Source of the DNA: Coriaria nepalensis
Taxonomy: Eukaryota > Streptophyta > Magnoliopsida > Cucurbitales > Coriariaceae
Direction: 5' to 3'
Length of the DNA stretch: 64,000 nt
Assembly: GCA_027186245.1 (NCBI GenBank)
Contig: CP114481.1
Location: forward strand, 52,111,501 to 52,175,500
The translations under genes were made by a program, and so were the position numbers. Of the stretch, positions 39,026 to 52,690 are shown piece after piece (the first letter of the stretch is position 1; the number at the start of each line of letters is the position of its first letter). A model generated the notes under the pieces. That model was not told the origin of the DNA. It saw nothing but the letters and a program-made list of their open reading frames with translations, and did not search any database.

Positions 39026-42000
39026 ATCAATGCAAGGAAAGTGTGCATTAGTTTAACCTTAAAATCATTTGAATTGGTCATTTCAAGTCAATAACATATT
39101 TTAAAGCAATTCGAACGAATTCTATTCACGCACTTCGAACGCAAGTTTTGTCCATAACTTTCAAGTGATCATTGCAACGAAAGTGTGCGTTCGTTTAACC
39201 TTAAAATCATTTTAATGAGTCATTTCGAGTTAATAACTTATTTCAGAGCAATTCGAACAAATTTTATATTAGCACTCCAAACACAACTTTAGTGCATAAC
39301 TTGCAAAAGATGAATGCAAGGAGAGGTTGCATTTGCTTACTTGAAAATCCTTTTAATGAGTCATTTCAAGTCAATAACTCTTTTCAAAGCAATTCGAACG
39401 AATTTTATTTTCGCACTTCAAACACAAGTTTTGTGCATAACTTGCAAAAGATCAATGCAAGGAAAGTGTGCATTAGTTTAACCTTAAAATCATTTAAATT
39501 AGTCATTTCAAGTCAATTACATATTTCAAAGCAATTTGAACGAATTCTATTTACGCACTTCAAACGCAAGTTTTGTCCATAACTTTCAAGTGATCATTGC
39601 AACAAAAGTGACCATTCGTTTAACCTCAAAATCATTTTAATGAGTCATTTCGAGTTAATAACTTATTTCAAAGCAATTCGAACAAATTCTATTTTAGCAC
39701 TACAAACACAACTTGAGTGCATAACTTGCAAAAGATGAATGCAAGGAGAGGTTGCATTTGTTAACTTTAAAATCATTTTAATGAGTCATTTCAAGTCAAT
39801 AACTTTTTTGAAAGCAATTCGAATGAATTCTATTTTCGCACTTCAAACACAAGTTTTGTGCATAACGTGCAAAAGATCAATGCAAGGAAAGTGTGCATTA
39901 GTTTAACCTTAAAATCATTTGAATTAGTCATTTAATGTCAATAACATATTTCAAAGCAATTCGTACGAATTCTATTTTCGCACTTCAAACGCAAGTTTTG
40001 TCCATAACTTTCAAGTGATCATTGCAACGAAAGTGTGCATTCGTTTAACCTTAAAATCATTTTAATGAGTCATTTCGAGTTAATAATTTATTTCAAACCA
40101 TTTCGTACAAATTCTATTTTAGCACTACAAACACAACTTTAGTCCATAACTTGCAAAAGATGAATGCAAGGAGAGGTTGCATTTGTTAACTTTAAAATCA
40201 TTTTAATGAGTTATTTCAAGTCAATGACTTTTTTCAAAGCAATTCGAACGAATTCTATTTTCGCACTTCAAACACAAGTTTTGTGCATAACTTGAAAATG
40301 ATCAATGCAAGGAAAGTGTGCATTAGTTTAATCTTAAAATCATTTGAATCAGTCATTTCAACTCAATAACATATTTCAAAGCAATTCGAACGAATTCTAT
40401 TTACGCACTTCAAACGCAAGTTTTGTCCATAACTTTCAAGTGATCATTGCAAGGAAAATGTGCATTCGTTTAACCTTAAAATCATTTTAATGAGTCATTT
40501 TGAGTTAGTAACTTATTTCAAAACAATTCAAACAAATTCCATTTTAGCACTACAAACACAAGTTTTGTGCATAACTTGCAAAAGATCAATACAAGGAAAG
40601 GGTGCATTAGTTTAACCTTAAAATCATTTGACTTAGTCATTTAAAGTCAATAACATATTTCAAAGCAATTCGAACGAATTCTATTTACGCACTTCAAACG
40701 CAAGTTTTGTCCATAACTTTCAAGTGATCATTGCAAGGAAAGTGTGCATTCGTTTAACCTTAAAATCATTCTAATGAGTCATTTCGAGTTAATAACTTAT
40801 TTCAAAGCAATTCGAACAAATTCTATTTTAGCACTACAAACACAACTTTAGTGCATAATTTGCAAAAGATGAATGCAGGGAGAGGTTGCATTTGTTAACT
40901 TTAAAATCATTTTAATGGGTCATTTCAAGTCAATAACTTTTTTCAAAGCAATTCGAACGAATTCTATTTTCGCACTTCAAACACAAGTTTTGTGCATAAC
41001 TTGCAAAAGTTCAATGTAAGGAAAGTGTGCATTAGTTTAACCCTAAAATTATTTGAATTAGTCATTTCAAGTCAATAACATATTTCAAAGCAATTCGAAC
41101 GAATTCTATTTATGCACTTCAAACGCAAGTTTTGTCCATAACTTTCAAGTGATCATTGCAAGGAAAGTGTGCATTCGTTTAACTTTAAAATCATTTTAAT
41201 GAGTCATTTCGAGTTAATAACTTATTTCGAAGCAATTCGAACAAATTCTATTTTAGCACTACAAACACAACTTTAGTGCATAATTTGCAAAAGATGAATG
41301 ATGCAAGGAGAGGTTGCATTTGTTAACTCTGAAATCATTTTAATGAGTCATTTCAAGTCAATAACTTTTTTCAAAGCAATTCGAACGAATTCTATTCTCG
41401 CCCTTCAAACACAAGTTTTGTGCATGACTTGCAAATGATCAATGCAAGGAAAGTGTGCGTTAGTTTAACCTTAAAATCATTTTAATGAGTCATTTCGAGT
41501 TAATAACTTATTTCAGAGCAATTCGAACGAATTCTATTTTCGCACTTCAAACACAAGTTTTGTGCATAACTTGCAAAAGATAAATGCAGGGAAATTATGC
41601 ATTAGTTTAACCTTAAAATTATTTGAATTAGTCATGTCAAGTCAATAACATATTTCAAAGCAATTCGAACGAATTCTATTTACGCACTTCAAACGCAAGT
41701 TTTGTCCATAACTTTCAAGTGATCATTGCAAGGAAAGTGTGCATTCGTTTAACCTTAAAATCATTTTAATGAGTCATTTCGAGTTAATAACTTATTTCAA
41801 AGCAATTCAAACAAATTCTATTTTAGCACTACAAACACAACTTTAGTGCATAACTTGCAAACGATGAATGCAAGGAGAGGTTGCATTTGTTAACTTTAAT
41901 ATTATTTTAATGAGTCATTTCAAGTCGATAACTTTTTTCAAAGCAATCCGAACGAATTCTATTTTCGCACTTCAAACACAAGTTTTGTGCATAACTTGCA

Positions 42001-43275
42001 AATGATCAATGCAAGGAAAGTATGCATTAGTTTAACCTTAAAATATTTTAATGGGTAATTTGGAGTTAATAACCTATTTCAGAGTAATTCGAACGAATTC
42101 TATTTTTGCACTTCAAACACAAGTTTTGTGCATTTGCAAAAGATCAATGCAAGGAAAGTGTGCACTAGTTTACTCTTAACATCATTTGAATCAGTCATTT
42201 CAGGTCAATAACATATTTCAAAGCAATTCGAAAGAATTCTATTTACGCACTTCAAACGCAAGTTTTGTCCATAACTTTCAAGTGATCATTGCAAGGAAAA
42301 TGTGCATTCGTTTAACCTTAAAATCATTTTAAGGAGTCATTTTGAGTTAACAACTTATTTCAAAACAATTCAAACAAATTCCATTTTAGCACTACAAACA
42401 CAACTTTAGTGCATAACTTGCAAAAGATGAATGCAAAGAGCGGTTGCATTTGTTAACTTCAAAATCATTTTAATGAGTCATTTCAAGTCAATAACATATT
42501 TCAAAGCAATTCGAACGAATTCTATTTACGCACTTTAAACGCAAGTTTTGTGCATAACCTGCAAATGATCAATGCAAGGAAAGTGTGCATTAGTTTAACC
42601 TTAAAATCATTTTAATGAGTCATTTCGAGTTAATAACTTATTTCAGAGCAATTCGAACGAATTCTATTTTCGCACTTCAAACACAAATTTTGTGCATAAC
42701 TTGCGAAAGATCAATGCAAGGAAAGTGTGCATTAGTTTAACCTTAAAATCATTTGAATTAGTCATTTCAAGTCAATATCATATTTCAAAGCAATTCGAAC
42801 GTATTCTATTTATGCACTTCAAACGCAAGTTTTGTCCATAACTTTCAAGTGATCATTGCAAGGAAAGTGTGCATTCGTTTAACCTGAAAATCATTTTAAT
42901 GAGTCATTTCGAGTTACTAACTTATTTCAAAGCAATTCGAACAAATTCTATTTTAGCACTACAAACCCAACTTTAGTGCATAACTTGCAAACGATGAATG
43001 CAAGGAGAGGTTGCATTTGTTAGCTTTAAAATCATTTTAATGAGTCATTTCAAGTCAATAACTTTTTTCAAAGCAATTCGAACGAATTCTATTTTCGCAC
43101 TTCAAACACAAGTTTTGTGCATAACTTGCAAATGATCAATGCAAGGAAAGTATGCATTAGTTTAACCTTCAAATATTTTAATGCATCATTTGGAGTTAAT
43201 GACTTATTTCAGAGGAATTCGAACGAATTCTATTTTCGCACTTCAAACACAAGTTTTGTGCATAACTTGCAAAAG

Positions 43276-44974
43276 ATCAATGCAAGGAAAGTGTGCATTA
43301 GTTTAACCTTAAAATCATTTGAATTAGTCATTTCAAGTCAATAACATATTTCAAAGCAATTCGAACGAATTCTATTTACGCACTTCAAACGCAAGTTTTG
43401 TCCATAACTTTCAAGTGATCATTGAAAGGAAAATGTGCATTCGTTTAACCTTAAAATCATTTTAATGAGTCATTTCGGGTTAATAACTTATTTTGAGAGC
43501 AATTCGAAGAATTCTATTTTCGCACTTCAAACACAAGTTTTGTGCATAACTTGCAAATGATCAATGTAAGGAAAGTATGCATTAGTTTAACCTTAAAATA
43601 TTTTAATGCGTCATTTGGAGTTAATAACTTATTTCAGAGCAATTCGAACGAATTCTATTTTCGCACTTCAAACACAAGTTTTGTGCACAACTTGCAAAAG
43701 ATCAATGCAAGGAAAGTGTGCATTAGTTTAACCTTAAAATCATTTGAATTAGTCATTTCAAGCCAATAACATATTTCAAAGCAATTCGAACAAATTCTAT
43801 TTACGCACTTCAAACGCAAGTTTTGTCCATAACTTTCAAGTGATCATAGCAAGGAAAATGTGCATTCGTTTAACCTTAAAATCATTTTAATGAGTCATTT
43901 CGAGTTAATAACTTATTTCAAAGCAATTCGAACAAATTCTATTTTAGCACTACAAAGACAACTTTAGTGCATAACTTGCAAAAGATGAATGCAAGGAGCG
44001 GTTGCATTTGTTAACTTTAAAATCATTTTAATGAGTGATTTCAAGTCAATAACATTTTTCAAAGCAAATCGAACGAATTCTATTTTCGCACTTCAAACAC
44101 AAGTTTTGTGCATAACTTGCAAATGATCAATGCAAGGAAAGTGTGCATTAGTTTAACCTTAAAATCATTTGAATTAGTCATTTCAAGTCAATAACATATT
44201 TCAAAGCAATTCGAACGAATTCTATTTACGCACTTCAAACGCAAGTTTTGTCCATAACTTTCAAGTGATCATTGAAAGGAAAATGTGCATTCGTTTAACC
44301 TTAAAATCATTTTAATGAGTCATTTCGAGTTAATAACTCATTTCAGAGCAATTCGAAGAATTCTATTTTCGCACTTCAAACACAAGTTTTGTGCATAATC
44401 TGCAAATGATCAATGCAAGGAAAGTATGCATTAGTTTAACCTTAAAATATTTTAATGCGTCATTTGGAGTTAATAACTTATTTCAGAGCAATTCGAACGA
44501 ATTCTATTTTCGCACTTCAAACACAAGTTTTGTGCACAACTTGCAAAAGATCAATGCAAGGAAAGTGTGCATTAGTTTAACCTTAAAATCATTTGAATTA
44601 GTCATTTCAAGCCAATAACATATTTCAAAGCAATTCGAACGAATTCTATTTACGCACTTCAAACGCAAGTTTTGTCCATAACTTTCAAGTGATCATAGCA
44701 AGGAAAATGTGCATTCGTTTAACCTTAAAATCATTTTAATGAGTCATTTCGAGTTAATAACTTATTTCAAAGCAATTCGAACAAATTCTATTTTAGCACT
44801 ACAAAGACAACTTTAGTGCATAACTTGCAAAAGATGAATGCAAGGAGCGGTTGCATTTGTTAACTTTAAAATCATTTTAATGAGTGATTTCAAGTCAATA
44901 ACATTTTTCAAAGCAAATCGAACGAATTCTATTTTCGCACTTCAAACACAAGTTTTGTGCATAACTTGCAAATG
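43276..44974 (+). repeat. Two copies of an 850-bp six-monomer unit with B'
   Basis: Segments 43276-44125 and 44126-44974 align at 849-850 bp. Both contain C with attgaaaggaaaatg (43418, 44268), a C/A hybrid ending in the A tail, B' with ttaaaatattttaatgcgtc (43560, 44409), then B, C and A with gagcggttgc. The B' copies have lost bases in aaaatcatttt, leaving aaaatatttt. Confidence 0.75.
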
Positions 44975-46391
44975 ATCAATGCAAGGAAAGTGTGCATTAG
45001 TTTAACCTTAAAATAATTGGAATTAGTTATTTCAAGTCAATAACATATTTCAAAGCAATTCGAACGAATTCTATTTACGCACTTCAAACGCAAGTTTTGT
45101 CCATAACTTTCATGTGATCATTGCAAGGAAAGTGTGCATTCGTTTAACCTTAAAATCATTTTAATGTGTCATTTCGAGTTAATAACTTATTTCAAAGCAA
45201 TTCAAACAAATTCTATTTTGGCACTACAAACACAACTTTAGTGCATAACTTGCAAAAGATGAATGCAAGGAGAGGTTGCATTTGTTAACTTTAAAATCAT
45301 TTTAATGAGTCATTTCAAGTCAATAACTTTTTTCAAAGCAATTCGAACGAATTCTATTTTCGCACTTCAAACACAAGTTTTGTGCATAACTTGCAAATGA
45401 TCAATGCACGGAAAGTGTGCATTAGTTTAACCTTAAAATCATTTTAATGAGTCATTTCGAGTTAATAACTTATTTCAGAGCAATTCGAACGAATTCTATT
45501 TTCGCACTTCAAGCACAAGTTTTGTGCATAACTTGCAAAAGATCAATACAAGGAAAGTGTGCATTAGTTTAACCTTAAAATCATTTGAATTAGTCATTTA
45601 AAGTCAATAACATATTTCAAAGCAATTCGAACGAATTCTATTTACGCACTTCAAACGCAAGTTTGTCCATAACTTTCAAGTGATCATTGCAAGGAAAATG
45701 TGCATTCCTTTAACCTTAAAATCATTTTAATGAGTCATTTCGAGATAATAACTTATTTCAAAACAATTCAAACAAATTCTATTTTAGCACTACAAACACA
45801 ACTTTAGTGCATAACTTGCAAAAGATGAATGCAAGGAGCGGTTGCATTTGTTAACTTCAAAATCATTTTAATGAGTCATTTCAAATCAATAACTTTTTTC
45901 AAAGCAATTCGAACGAATTCTATTTTCGCACTTCAAACGCAAGTTTTGTCCATAACTTTCAAGTGATCATTGCAAGGAAAATGTGCATTCGTTTAACCTT
46001 AAAATCATTTTAACGAGTCATTTTGAGTTAGTAACTTATTTCAAAACAATTCAAACAAATTCCATTTTAGCACTACAAACACAAGTTTTGTGCATAACTT
46101 GCAAAAGATCAATGCAAGGAAAGTGTGCATTAGTTTAACCTTAAAATCATTTGAATTAGTCATTTCAAGTCAATAACATATTTCAAAGTAATTCGAACGA
46201 ATTCTATTTACGCACTTCAAACGGAAGTTTTGTCAATAAATTTCAAGTGATCATTGCAAGGAAAGTGTGCATTCGTTTAACCTTAAAATCATTTTAATGA
46301 GTCATTTCGAGTTAATAACTTTTTTCAAAGCAATTCGAACAAATTCTATTTTAGCACTACAAACACAACTTTAGTGCATAACTTGCAAAAG

Positions 46392-49300
46392 ATGAATGCA
46401 AGGAGAGGTTGCATTTGTTAACTTCAAAATCATTTTAATGAGTTATTTCAAGTCAATAACTTTTTTCAAAGCAATTCGAACGAATTCTTTTTTCGCACTT
46501 CAAACACAGGTTTTGTGCATAACTTGAAAATGATCAATGCAAGGAAACTGTGCATTAGTTTCACCTTAAAATAATTTGAATTAGTCATTTCAAGTCAATA
46601 ACATATTTCAAAGCAATTCGTACGAATTCTATTTTCGTACTTCAAACGCAAGTTTTGTCCATAACTTTCATGTGATCATTGCAAGGAAAGTATGCATTCG
46701 TTTAACCTTAAAATCATTTTAATGAGTCATTTCGAGTTAATAACTTATTTCAAAGCAATTCGAACGAATTCTATTTTAGCACTACAAACACAAGTTTAGT
46801 GCATAACTTGCAAAAGATGAATGCAAGGAGAGGTTGCATTTGTTAACTTCAAAATCATTTTAATGAGTCATTTCAAAACAATAACTTTTTTCAAAGCAAT
46901 TGGAACGAATTCTATTTTCGCACTTCAAACACAAGTTTTGTGCAGAACTTGCAAATGAACTGTGCAAGGAAAGTGTGCATTAGTTTAACTTTAAAATCAT
47001 TTTAATGAGTCATTTCAAGTCAATAAGTTTTTTCAAAGCAATTCGAACGAATTCTATTTTCGCCCATCAAACACAAGTTTTGTGCATAACATGCAAATGA
47101 TCAATGCAAGGAAAGTGTGCATTAGTTTAACCTTAAAATCATTTGAATTAGTCATTTCAAGTCAATAACATATTTCAAAGCAATTCGAACGAATTCTATT
47201 TACGCACTTCAAACGCAAGTTTTGTCCATAACTTTCAAGTGATCATTGCAAGGAAAATGTGCATTCGTTTAACCTTAAAATCATTTTAATGAGCCATTTC
47301 GAGTTAATAACTTATTTCAAAACAATTCAAACAAATTCTATTTTAGCACTACAAACACAACTTTAGTGCATAACTTGCAAAAGATGAATGCAAGGAGCGG
47401 TTGCATTTGTTAACTTCAAAATCAGTTTAATGAGTTATTTCAAGTCAATAACTTTTTTCAAAGCAATTCGAACGAATTCTATTTACGCACTTCTAACGCA
47501 AGTTTTGTCCATAACTTTCATGTGATCATTGCAAGGAAAGTGTGCATTCGTTTAACCTTAAAATCATTTTAATGAGTCATTTCGAGTTAATAACTTATTT
47601 CAAAACAATTCGAACAAATTCTATTTTAGCACTACAAACACAACTTTAGTGCATAACTTGCAAAAGATGAATGCAAGGAGCGGCTGCATTTGTTAACTTT
47701 AAAATCATTTTAATGAGTCATTTCAGGTCAATAACTTTTTTCAAAGCAATTCGAACGAATTCTATTTTCGCCCATCAAACACAAGTTTTGTGCATAACAT
47801 GCAAATGATCAATGCAAGGAAAGTGTGCATTAGTTTAACCTTAAAATCATTTGAATTAGTCATTTCAAGTCAATAACATATTTCAAAGCAATTCGAACGA
47901 ATTCTATTTACGCACTTCAAACGCAAGTTTTCTCCATAACTTTCAAGTGATCATTGCAAGGAAAATGTGCATTCGTTTAACCTTAAAATCATTTTAATGA
48001 GCCATTTCGAGTTAATAACTTATTTCAAAACAATTCAAACAAATTCTATTTTAGCACTACAAACACAACTTTAGTGCATAGCTTGCAAAAGATGAATGCA
48101 AGGAGCGGTTGCATTTGTTAACTTCAAAATTAGTTTAATGAGTTATTTCAAGTCAATAACTTTTTTCAAAGCAATTCGAACGAATTCTATTTACGCACTT
48201 CTAACGCAAGTTTTGTCCATAACTTTCATGTGATCATTGCAAGGAAAGTGTGCATTCGTTTAACCTTAAAATCATTTTAATGAGTCATTTCGAGTTAATA
48301 ACTTATTTCAAAACAATTCGAACAAATTCTATTTTAGCACTACAAACACAACTTTAGTGCATAACTTGCAAAAGATGAATGCAAGGAGCGGCTGCATTTG
48401 TTAACTTTAAAATCATTTTAATGAGTCATTTCAGGTCAATAACTTTTTTCAAAGCAATTCGAACGAATTCTATTTTCGCCCATCAAACACAAGTTTTGTG
48501 CATAACTTGCAAATGATCAATGCAAGGAAAGTGTGCATTAGTTTAACCTTAAAATCATTTGAATTAGTCATTTCAATTCAATAACATATTTCAAAGCAAT
48601 TCGAACGAATTCTATTTTCGCACTTCAAACACAAGTTTTGTGCATAACTTGCAAAAGATCAATACAAGGAAAGTGTGCATTAGTTTAACCTTAAAATCAT
48701 TTGAATTAGTCATTTAAAGTCAATAACATATTTCAAAGCAATTCGAACGAATTCTATTTACGCACTTATAACGCAAGTTTTGTCCATAACTTTTAAGTGA
48801 TCATTGCAAGGAAAGTGTGCATTCGTTTAACCTTAAAATCATTTTAATGAGTCATTTCGAGTTAATAACTTATTTCAAAGCAATTCGAACAAATTCTATT
48901 TTAGCACTACAAACACAACTTTAGTGCATAACTTGCAAATGATGAATGCAAGGAGAGGTTGCATTTGTTAACTTTAAAATCATTTTAATGAGTCATTTCA
49001 AGTCAATAACTTTTTTCAAAGCAATTCGAACAAATTCTATTTTCGCACTTCAAACACAAGTTTTGTGCATAACTTGCAAATGATCAGTGCAAGGAAAGTA
49101 TGCATTAGTTTAACCTTAAAATCATTTTAATGACTCATTTGGAGTTAATAACTTATTTCAGAGCAATTCGAACGAATTCTATTTTCGAACTTCAAACACA
49201 AGTTTTGTGCATAACTTGCAAAAGATCAATGCAAAGAAAGTGTGCATTAGTTTAACCTTAAAATCATTTGAATTAGTCATTTCAAGTCAATAACATATTT

Positions 49301-52300
49301 CAAAGCAATTCGAACGAATTCTATTTACGCACTTCAAACGCAAGTTTTGTCCATAACTTTCAAGTGATCATTGCAAGGAAAATGTGCATTCGTTTAACCT
49401 TAAAATCATTTTAATGAGTCATTTCGAGTTAATAACTTATTTCAAAACAATTCAAACAAATTCTATTTTAGCACTACAAACACAACTTTAGTGCATAACT
49501 TGCAAAAGATGAATGCAAGGAGAGGTTGCATTTGTTAACTTCAAAATCATTTTAATGAGTTATTTCAAGTCAATAACTTTTTTCAAAGCAATTCGAACGA
49601 ATTCTTTTTTCGCACTTCAAACACAGGTTTTGTGCATAACTTGAAAATGATCAATGCAAGGAAACTGTGCATTAGTTTCACCTTAAAATAATTTGAATTA
49701 GTCATTTCAAGTCAATAACATATTTCAAAGCAATTCGTACGAATTCTATTTTCGTACTTCAAACGCAAGTTTTGTCCATAACTTTCATGTGATCATTGCA
49801 AGGAAAGTATGCATTCGTTTAACCTTAAAATCATTTTAATGAGTCATTTCGAGTTAATAACTTATTTCAAAGCAATTCGAACGAATTCTATTTTAGCACT
49901 ACAAACACAAGTTTAGTGCATAACTTGCAAAAGATGAATGCAAGGAGAGGTTGCATTTGTTAACTTCAAAATCATTTTAATGAGTCATTTCAAAACAATA
50001 ACTTTTTTCAAAGCAATTGGAACGAATTCTATTTTCGCACTTCAAACACAAGTTTTGTGCAGAACTTGCAAATGAACTGTGCAAGGAAAGTGTGCATTAG
50101 TTTAACTTTAAAATCATTTTAATGAGTCATTTCAAGTCAATAAGTTTTTTCAAAGCAATTCGAACGAATTCTATTTTCGCCCATCAAACACAAGTTTTGT
50201 TGTGCATAACATGCAAATGATCAATGCAAGGAAAGTGTGCATTAGTTTAACCTTAAAATATTTTGAATTAGTCATTTCAAGTCAATAACATATTTCAAAG
50301 CAATTCGAACGAATTCTATTTACGCACTTCAAAAGCAAGTTTTGTCCATAACTTTCAAGTGATCATTGCAAGGAAAATGTGCATTCGTTTAACCTTAAAA
50401 TCATTTTAATGAGCCATTTCGAGTTAATAACTTATTTCAAAACAATTCAAACAAATTCTATTTTAGCACTACAAACACAACTTTAGTGCATAACTTGCAA
50501 AAGATGAATGCAAGGAGCGGTTGCATTTGTTAACTTCAAAATCAGTTTAATGAGTTATTTCAAGTCAATAACTTTTTTCAAAGCAATTCGAACGAATTCT
50601 ATTTACGCACTTCTAACGCAAGTTTTGTCCATAACTTTCATGTGATCATTGCAAGGAAAGTGTGCATTCGTTTAACCTTAAAATCATTTTAATGAGTCAT
50701 TTCGAGTTAATAACTTATTTCAAAACAATTCGAACAAATTCTATTTTAGCACTACAAACACAACTTTAGTGCATAACTTGCAAAAGATGAATGCAAGGAG
50801 CGGCTGCATTTGTTAACTTTAAAATCATTTTAATGAGTCATTTCAGGTCAATAACTTTTTTCAAAGCAATTCGAACGAATTCTATTTTCGCCCATCAAAC
50901 ACAAGTTTTGTGCATAACATGCAAATGATCAATGCAAGGAAAGTGTGCATTAGTTTAACCTTAAAATCATTTGAATTAGTCATTTCAAGTCAATAACATA
51001 TTTCAAGGCAATTCGAACGAATTCTATTTACGCACTTCAAACGCAAGTTTTGTCCATAACTTTCAAGTGATCATTGCAAGGAAAATGTGCATTCGTTTAA
51101 CCTTAAAATCATTTTAATGAGCCATTTCGAGTTAATAACTTATTTCAAAACAATTCAAACAAATTCTATTTTAGCACTACAAACACAACTTTAGTGCATA
51201 ACTTGCAAAAGATGAATGCAAGGAGCGGTTGCATTTGTTAACTTCAAAATCAGTTTAATGAGTTATTTCAAGTCAATAACTTTTTTCAAAGCAATTCGAA
51301 CAAATTCTATTTTCACACTTCAAACACAAGTTTTGTGCATAACTTGAAAATGATCAGTGCAAGGAAAGTATGCATTAGTTTAACCTTAAAATCATTTTAA
51401 TGACTCATTTGGAGTTAATAACTTATTTCAGAGCAATTCGAACGAATTCTATTTTCGCACTTCAAACACAAGTTTTGTGCATAACTTGCAAAAGATCAAT
51501 GCAAGGAAAGTGTGCATTAGTTTAACCTTAAAATCATTTGAATTAGTCATTTCAAGTCAATAACATATTTCAAAGCAATTCGAACGAATTCTATTTACGC
51601 ACTTCAAACGCAAGTTTTGTCAATAAATTTCAAGTGATCATTGCAAGGAAAGTGTGCATTCGTTTAACCTTAAAATCATTTTAATGAGTCATTTCGAGTT
51701 AATAACTTTTTTCAAAGCAATTCGAACAAATTCTATTTTAGCACTACAAACACAACTTTAGTGCATAACTTGCAAAAGATGAATGCAAGGAGAGGTTGCA
51801 TTTGTTAACTTCAAAATCATTTTAATGAGTTATTTCAAGTCAATAACTTTTTTCAAAGCAATTCGAACGAATTCTTTTTTCGCACTTCAAACACAGGTTT
51901 TGTGCATAACTTGAAAATGATCAATGCAAGGAAACTGTGCATTAGTTTCACCTTAAAATAATTTGAATTAATCATTTCAAGTCAATAACATATTTCAAAG
52001 CAATTCGTACGAATTCTATTTTCGTACTTCAAACGCAAGTTTTGTCCATAACTTTCATGTGATCATTGCAAGGAAAGTATGCATTCGTTTAACCTTAAAA
52101 TCATTTTAATGAGTCATTTCGAGTTAATAACTTATTTCAAAGCAATTCGAACGAATTCTATTTTAGCACTACAAACACAAGTTTAGTGCATAACTTGCAA
52201 AAGATGAATGCAAGGAGAGGTTGCATTTGTTAACTTCAAAATCATTTTAATGAGTCATTTCAAAAGAATAACTTTTTTCAAAGCAATTGGAACGAATTCT

Positions 52301-52690
52301 ATTTTCGCACTTCAAACACAAGTTTTGTGCAGAACTTGCAAATGAACTGTGCAAGGAAAGTGTGCATTAGTTTAACTTTGAAATCATTTTAATGAGTCAT
52401 TTCAAGTCAATAACTTTTTTCAAAGCAATTCGAACGAATTCTATTTTCGCCCATCAAACACAAGTTTTGTGCATAACATGCAAATGATCAATGCAAGGAA
52501 AGTGTGCATTAGTTTAACCTTAAAATCATTTGAATTAGTCATTTCAAGTCAATAACATATTTCAAAGCAATTCGAACGAATTCTATTTGCGCACTTCAAA
52601 CGCAAGTTTTGTCCATAACTTTCAAGTGATCATTGCAAGGAAAATGTGCATTCGTTTAACCTTAAAATCATTTTAATGAGTCATTTCGAG
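46392..52690 (+). repeat. Large block repeated at 3117 bp and then 2270 bp
   Basis: Copies start at A 46392, 49509 and 51779. Shared rare markers are the altered tail cacaggttttgtgc (46505, 49622, 51892), tttcaccttaaaataatttg, cgtacttcaaacgc, and aaatgaactgtgcaagg (about 46957, 50074, 52344). The lengths are 22 and 16 monomers. The shorter copy lacks about six monomers. Copy 3 is partial and diverges near 52.7 kb. Confidence 0.8.
47100..48515 (+). repeat. 708-bp pentameric HOR, tandem pair
   Basis: Units 47100-47807 and 47808-48515 each hold five monomers in the order B, C, A/B hybrid, C, A. Markers spaced 708 bp are cgcccatcaaacac, gcataacatgcaaatg (47088, 47796), gagccatttcgag, cacttctaacgc and gagcggctgc. 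A second pair, with 3 extra bases in gttttgttgtgc at its start, lies at about 50220 to 51635. Confidence 0.8.

Larger units (their letters stand above)
1..40442 (+). repeat. Left domain: trimeric A-B-C higher-order repeat, 425 bp
   Basis: Monomer subtypes follow each other in the order A, B, C with starts 141, 142 and 142 bp apart, for example A 426, B 567, C 709, A 851, B 992, C 1134, A 1276. The 425-bp unit repeats almost without break across this domain. Type C monomers here mostly read gatcattgcaacgaaag, and their later segment reads cgaacaaattctattttagc. Exceptions to the A-B-C order are few and are listed separately (1842, 3117, 12900, 15590, 22556, 28533, 30092, 31651, 33354, 34630, 34772, 38884). 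Because 425 is not a multiple of three, reading frames shift at every unit, which argues against coding. Confidence 0.92.

Noticed and set aside
39292..39582. Longest open frame, 96 codons on the + strand
   Set aside because: It spans about two satellite monomers. The frame stays open only because this A monomer reads gcttacttgaaaatcc, removing the usual stops. No start context, domain or codon bias; 142 and 425 are not multiples of three.
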